From: an uncultured Lachnospiraceae bacterium
GTDB lineage: Bacteria > Bacillota > Clostridia > Lachnospirales > Lachnospiraceae
Reading direction: 5' to 3'
DNA: 6,871 nucleotides
NCBI GenBank assembly: GCA_937915975.1
Contig: CALGGL010000375.1
Span: 1 to 6,871 of the forward strand
The number at the start of each line of letters is the position of its first letter. Position 1 is the first letter of the stretch. The position numbers and the translations under genes were made by a program. The notes under the pieces are model-generated. The model did not search any database. It was not told where the DNA came from and was given only the letters and a program-made list of their open reading frames with translations. Of this stretch, positions 6,617 to 6,871 are shown piece after piece.

Positions 6617-6797
6617 GGCGATTGGTAAGGCGCTACTTTCGTTGGCGATTATTGGCATTGGTGTTTGTGATGTTGCTCTCGGCGTTCCTAGTGCCCTTAT
6701 AGCCATCGCAGATGCTATGGACGGCAAACCAAAGTCGACACACATTAACGTCGAGGTGAAACGAGATGGCTCCGAAGGAACTTCTGAACCAGTTTAA
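6603..6797 (+). CDS. Small membrane protein, 64 residues, unknown function
   Basis: The frame begins ATG at 6603, preceded by GAGGAGG (6587-6593) with 9 bases of spacing; an upstream in-frame ATG at 6555 lies inside the previous gene and has no such site. The short basic start (MFRIKAIGKALL) leads to a hydrophobic segment at about 9-40 (SLAIIGIGVCDVALG, then PSALIAIADA), which could be one long or two short membrane helices. A hydrophilic tail (THINVEVKRDGSEG) follows. It overlaps the previous gene by 14 bases and the next by 32 bases, the dense packing seen in phages and small mobile elements. No family recognised. Confidence 0.6.
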   Translation: MFRIKAIGKALLSLAIIGIGVCDVALGVPSALIAIADAMDGKPKSTHINVEVKRDGSEGTSEPV

Positions 6798-6871
6798 AAC
6801 GATATTTCCCTTCTGGGCCCCGCGGGTTGCCAAATGGCAGCCCAAAGGGCCCTCTTCTATTAAGATCACCC
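6766..6871 (+). CDS. Start of a further small gene, 3' end beyond the window
   Basis: ATG at 6766 is preceded by GAGGTG (6752-6757) with 8 bases of spacing. The frame stays open for 35 codons to the window edge (MAPKELLNQFKTIFPFWAPR at the start, then KWQPKGPSSIKI). The aromatic/proline-rich stretch followed by a possible beta strand resembles the start of short hypothetical proteins in Clostridia phages and plasmids, but I cannot name a family. It overlaps the preceding gene by 32 bases in another frame, supporting a compact operon. Confidence 0.5.
   Translation, partial: MAPKELLNQFKTIFPFWAPRVAKWQPKGPSSIKIT

Noticed and set aside
6443..6869. Minus-strand open frames in the right-end block
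   Set aside because: The plus-strand frames have well-spaced ribosome binding sites and consecutive overlaps; the minus-strand frames have neither.

Overview
The window looks like a piece of an AT-rich Firmicutes genome, most likely a gut or rumen Clostridia of the Lachnospiraceae type. This is inferred from codon use (AGA, ATA and AAA rich), GAGG-type ribosome binding sites, lipoproteins with short LPAC lipoboxes, and a remnant that I recognise as the Rpn / PD-(D/E)XK nuclease 'transposase' family common in that group. The window begins inside one gene and ends inside another.

Left part, plus strand (1-2769): a three-gene operon. It holds an OmpR-type response regulator (start missing), a membrane sensor histidine kinase, and a membrane-anchored extracytoplasmic protein whose start overlaps the kinase stop by 4 bases. 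The overlap suggests the third protein is a dedicated partner of the kinase, for example a sensory or modulating accessory protein. The stimulus is unknown.

Middle and right, minus strand (2812-about 6304): three tandem copies of one family of acidic, tyrosine-rich secreted proteins, in three states of preservation. Copy 1 (2812-4227) is an intact lipoprotein. Copy 2 (4303-about 4740) is only a C-terminal fragment, abutted by an internally deleted Rpn-family remnant (about 4745-4976). Copy 3 (5231-about 6304) has lost its signal peptide and lipobox at a sharp junction. The copies converge on the two-component operon with about 42 bases between stop codons.

Far right, plus strand (about 6302-6871): sequence of clearly different composition (about 50% G+C by hand count, against about 23% in the 60 bases before position 6300). 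It carries three small overlapping genes in tight phage- or plasmid-like packing: a 5'-truncated membrane/coiled-coil protein, a 64-residue membrane protein and the start of a third gene. This is either the edge of an integrated mobile element that cut copy 3, or an assembly chimera; the sequence alone cannot decide.

No tRNA, rRNA, CRISPR array or complete insertion sequence was seen. The most interesting themes are the unknown lipoprotein family beside a three-component sensory operon, and the layered decay of its gene array.
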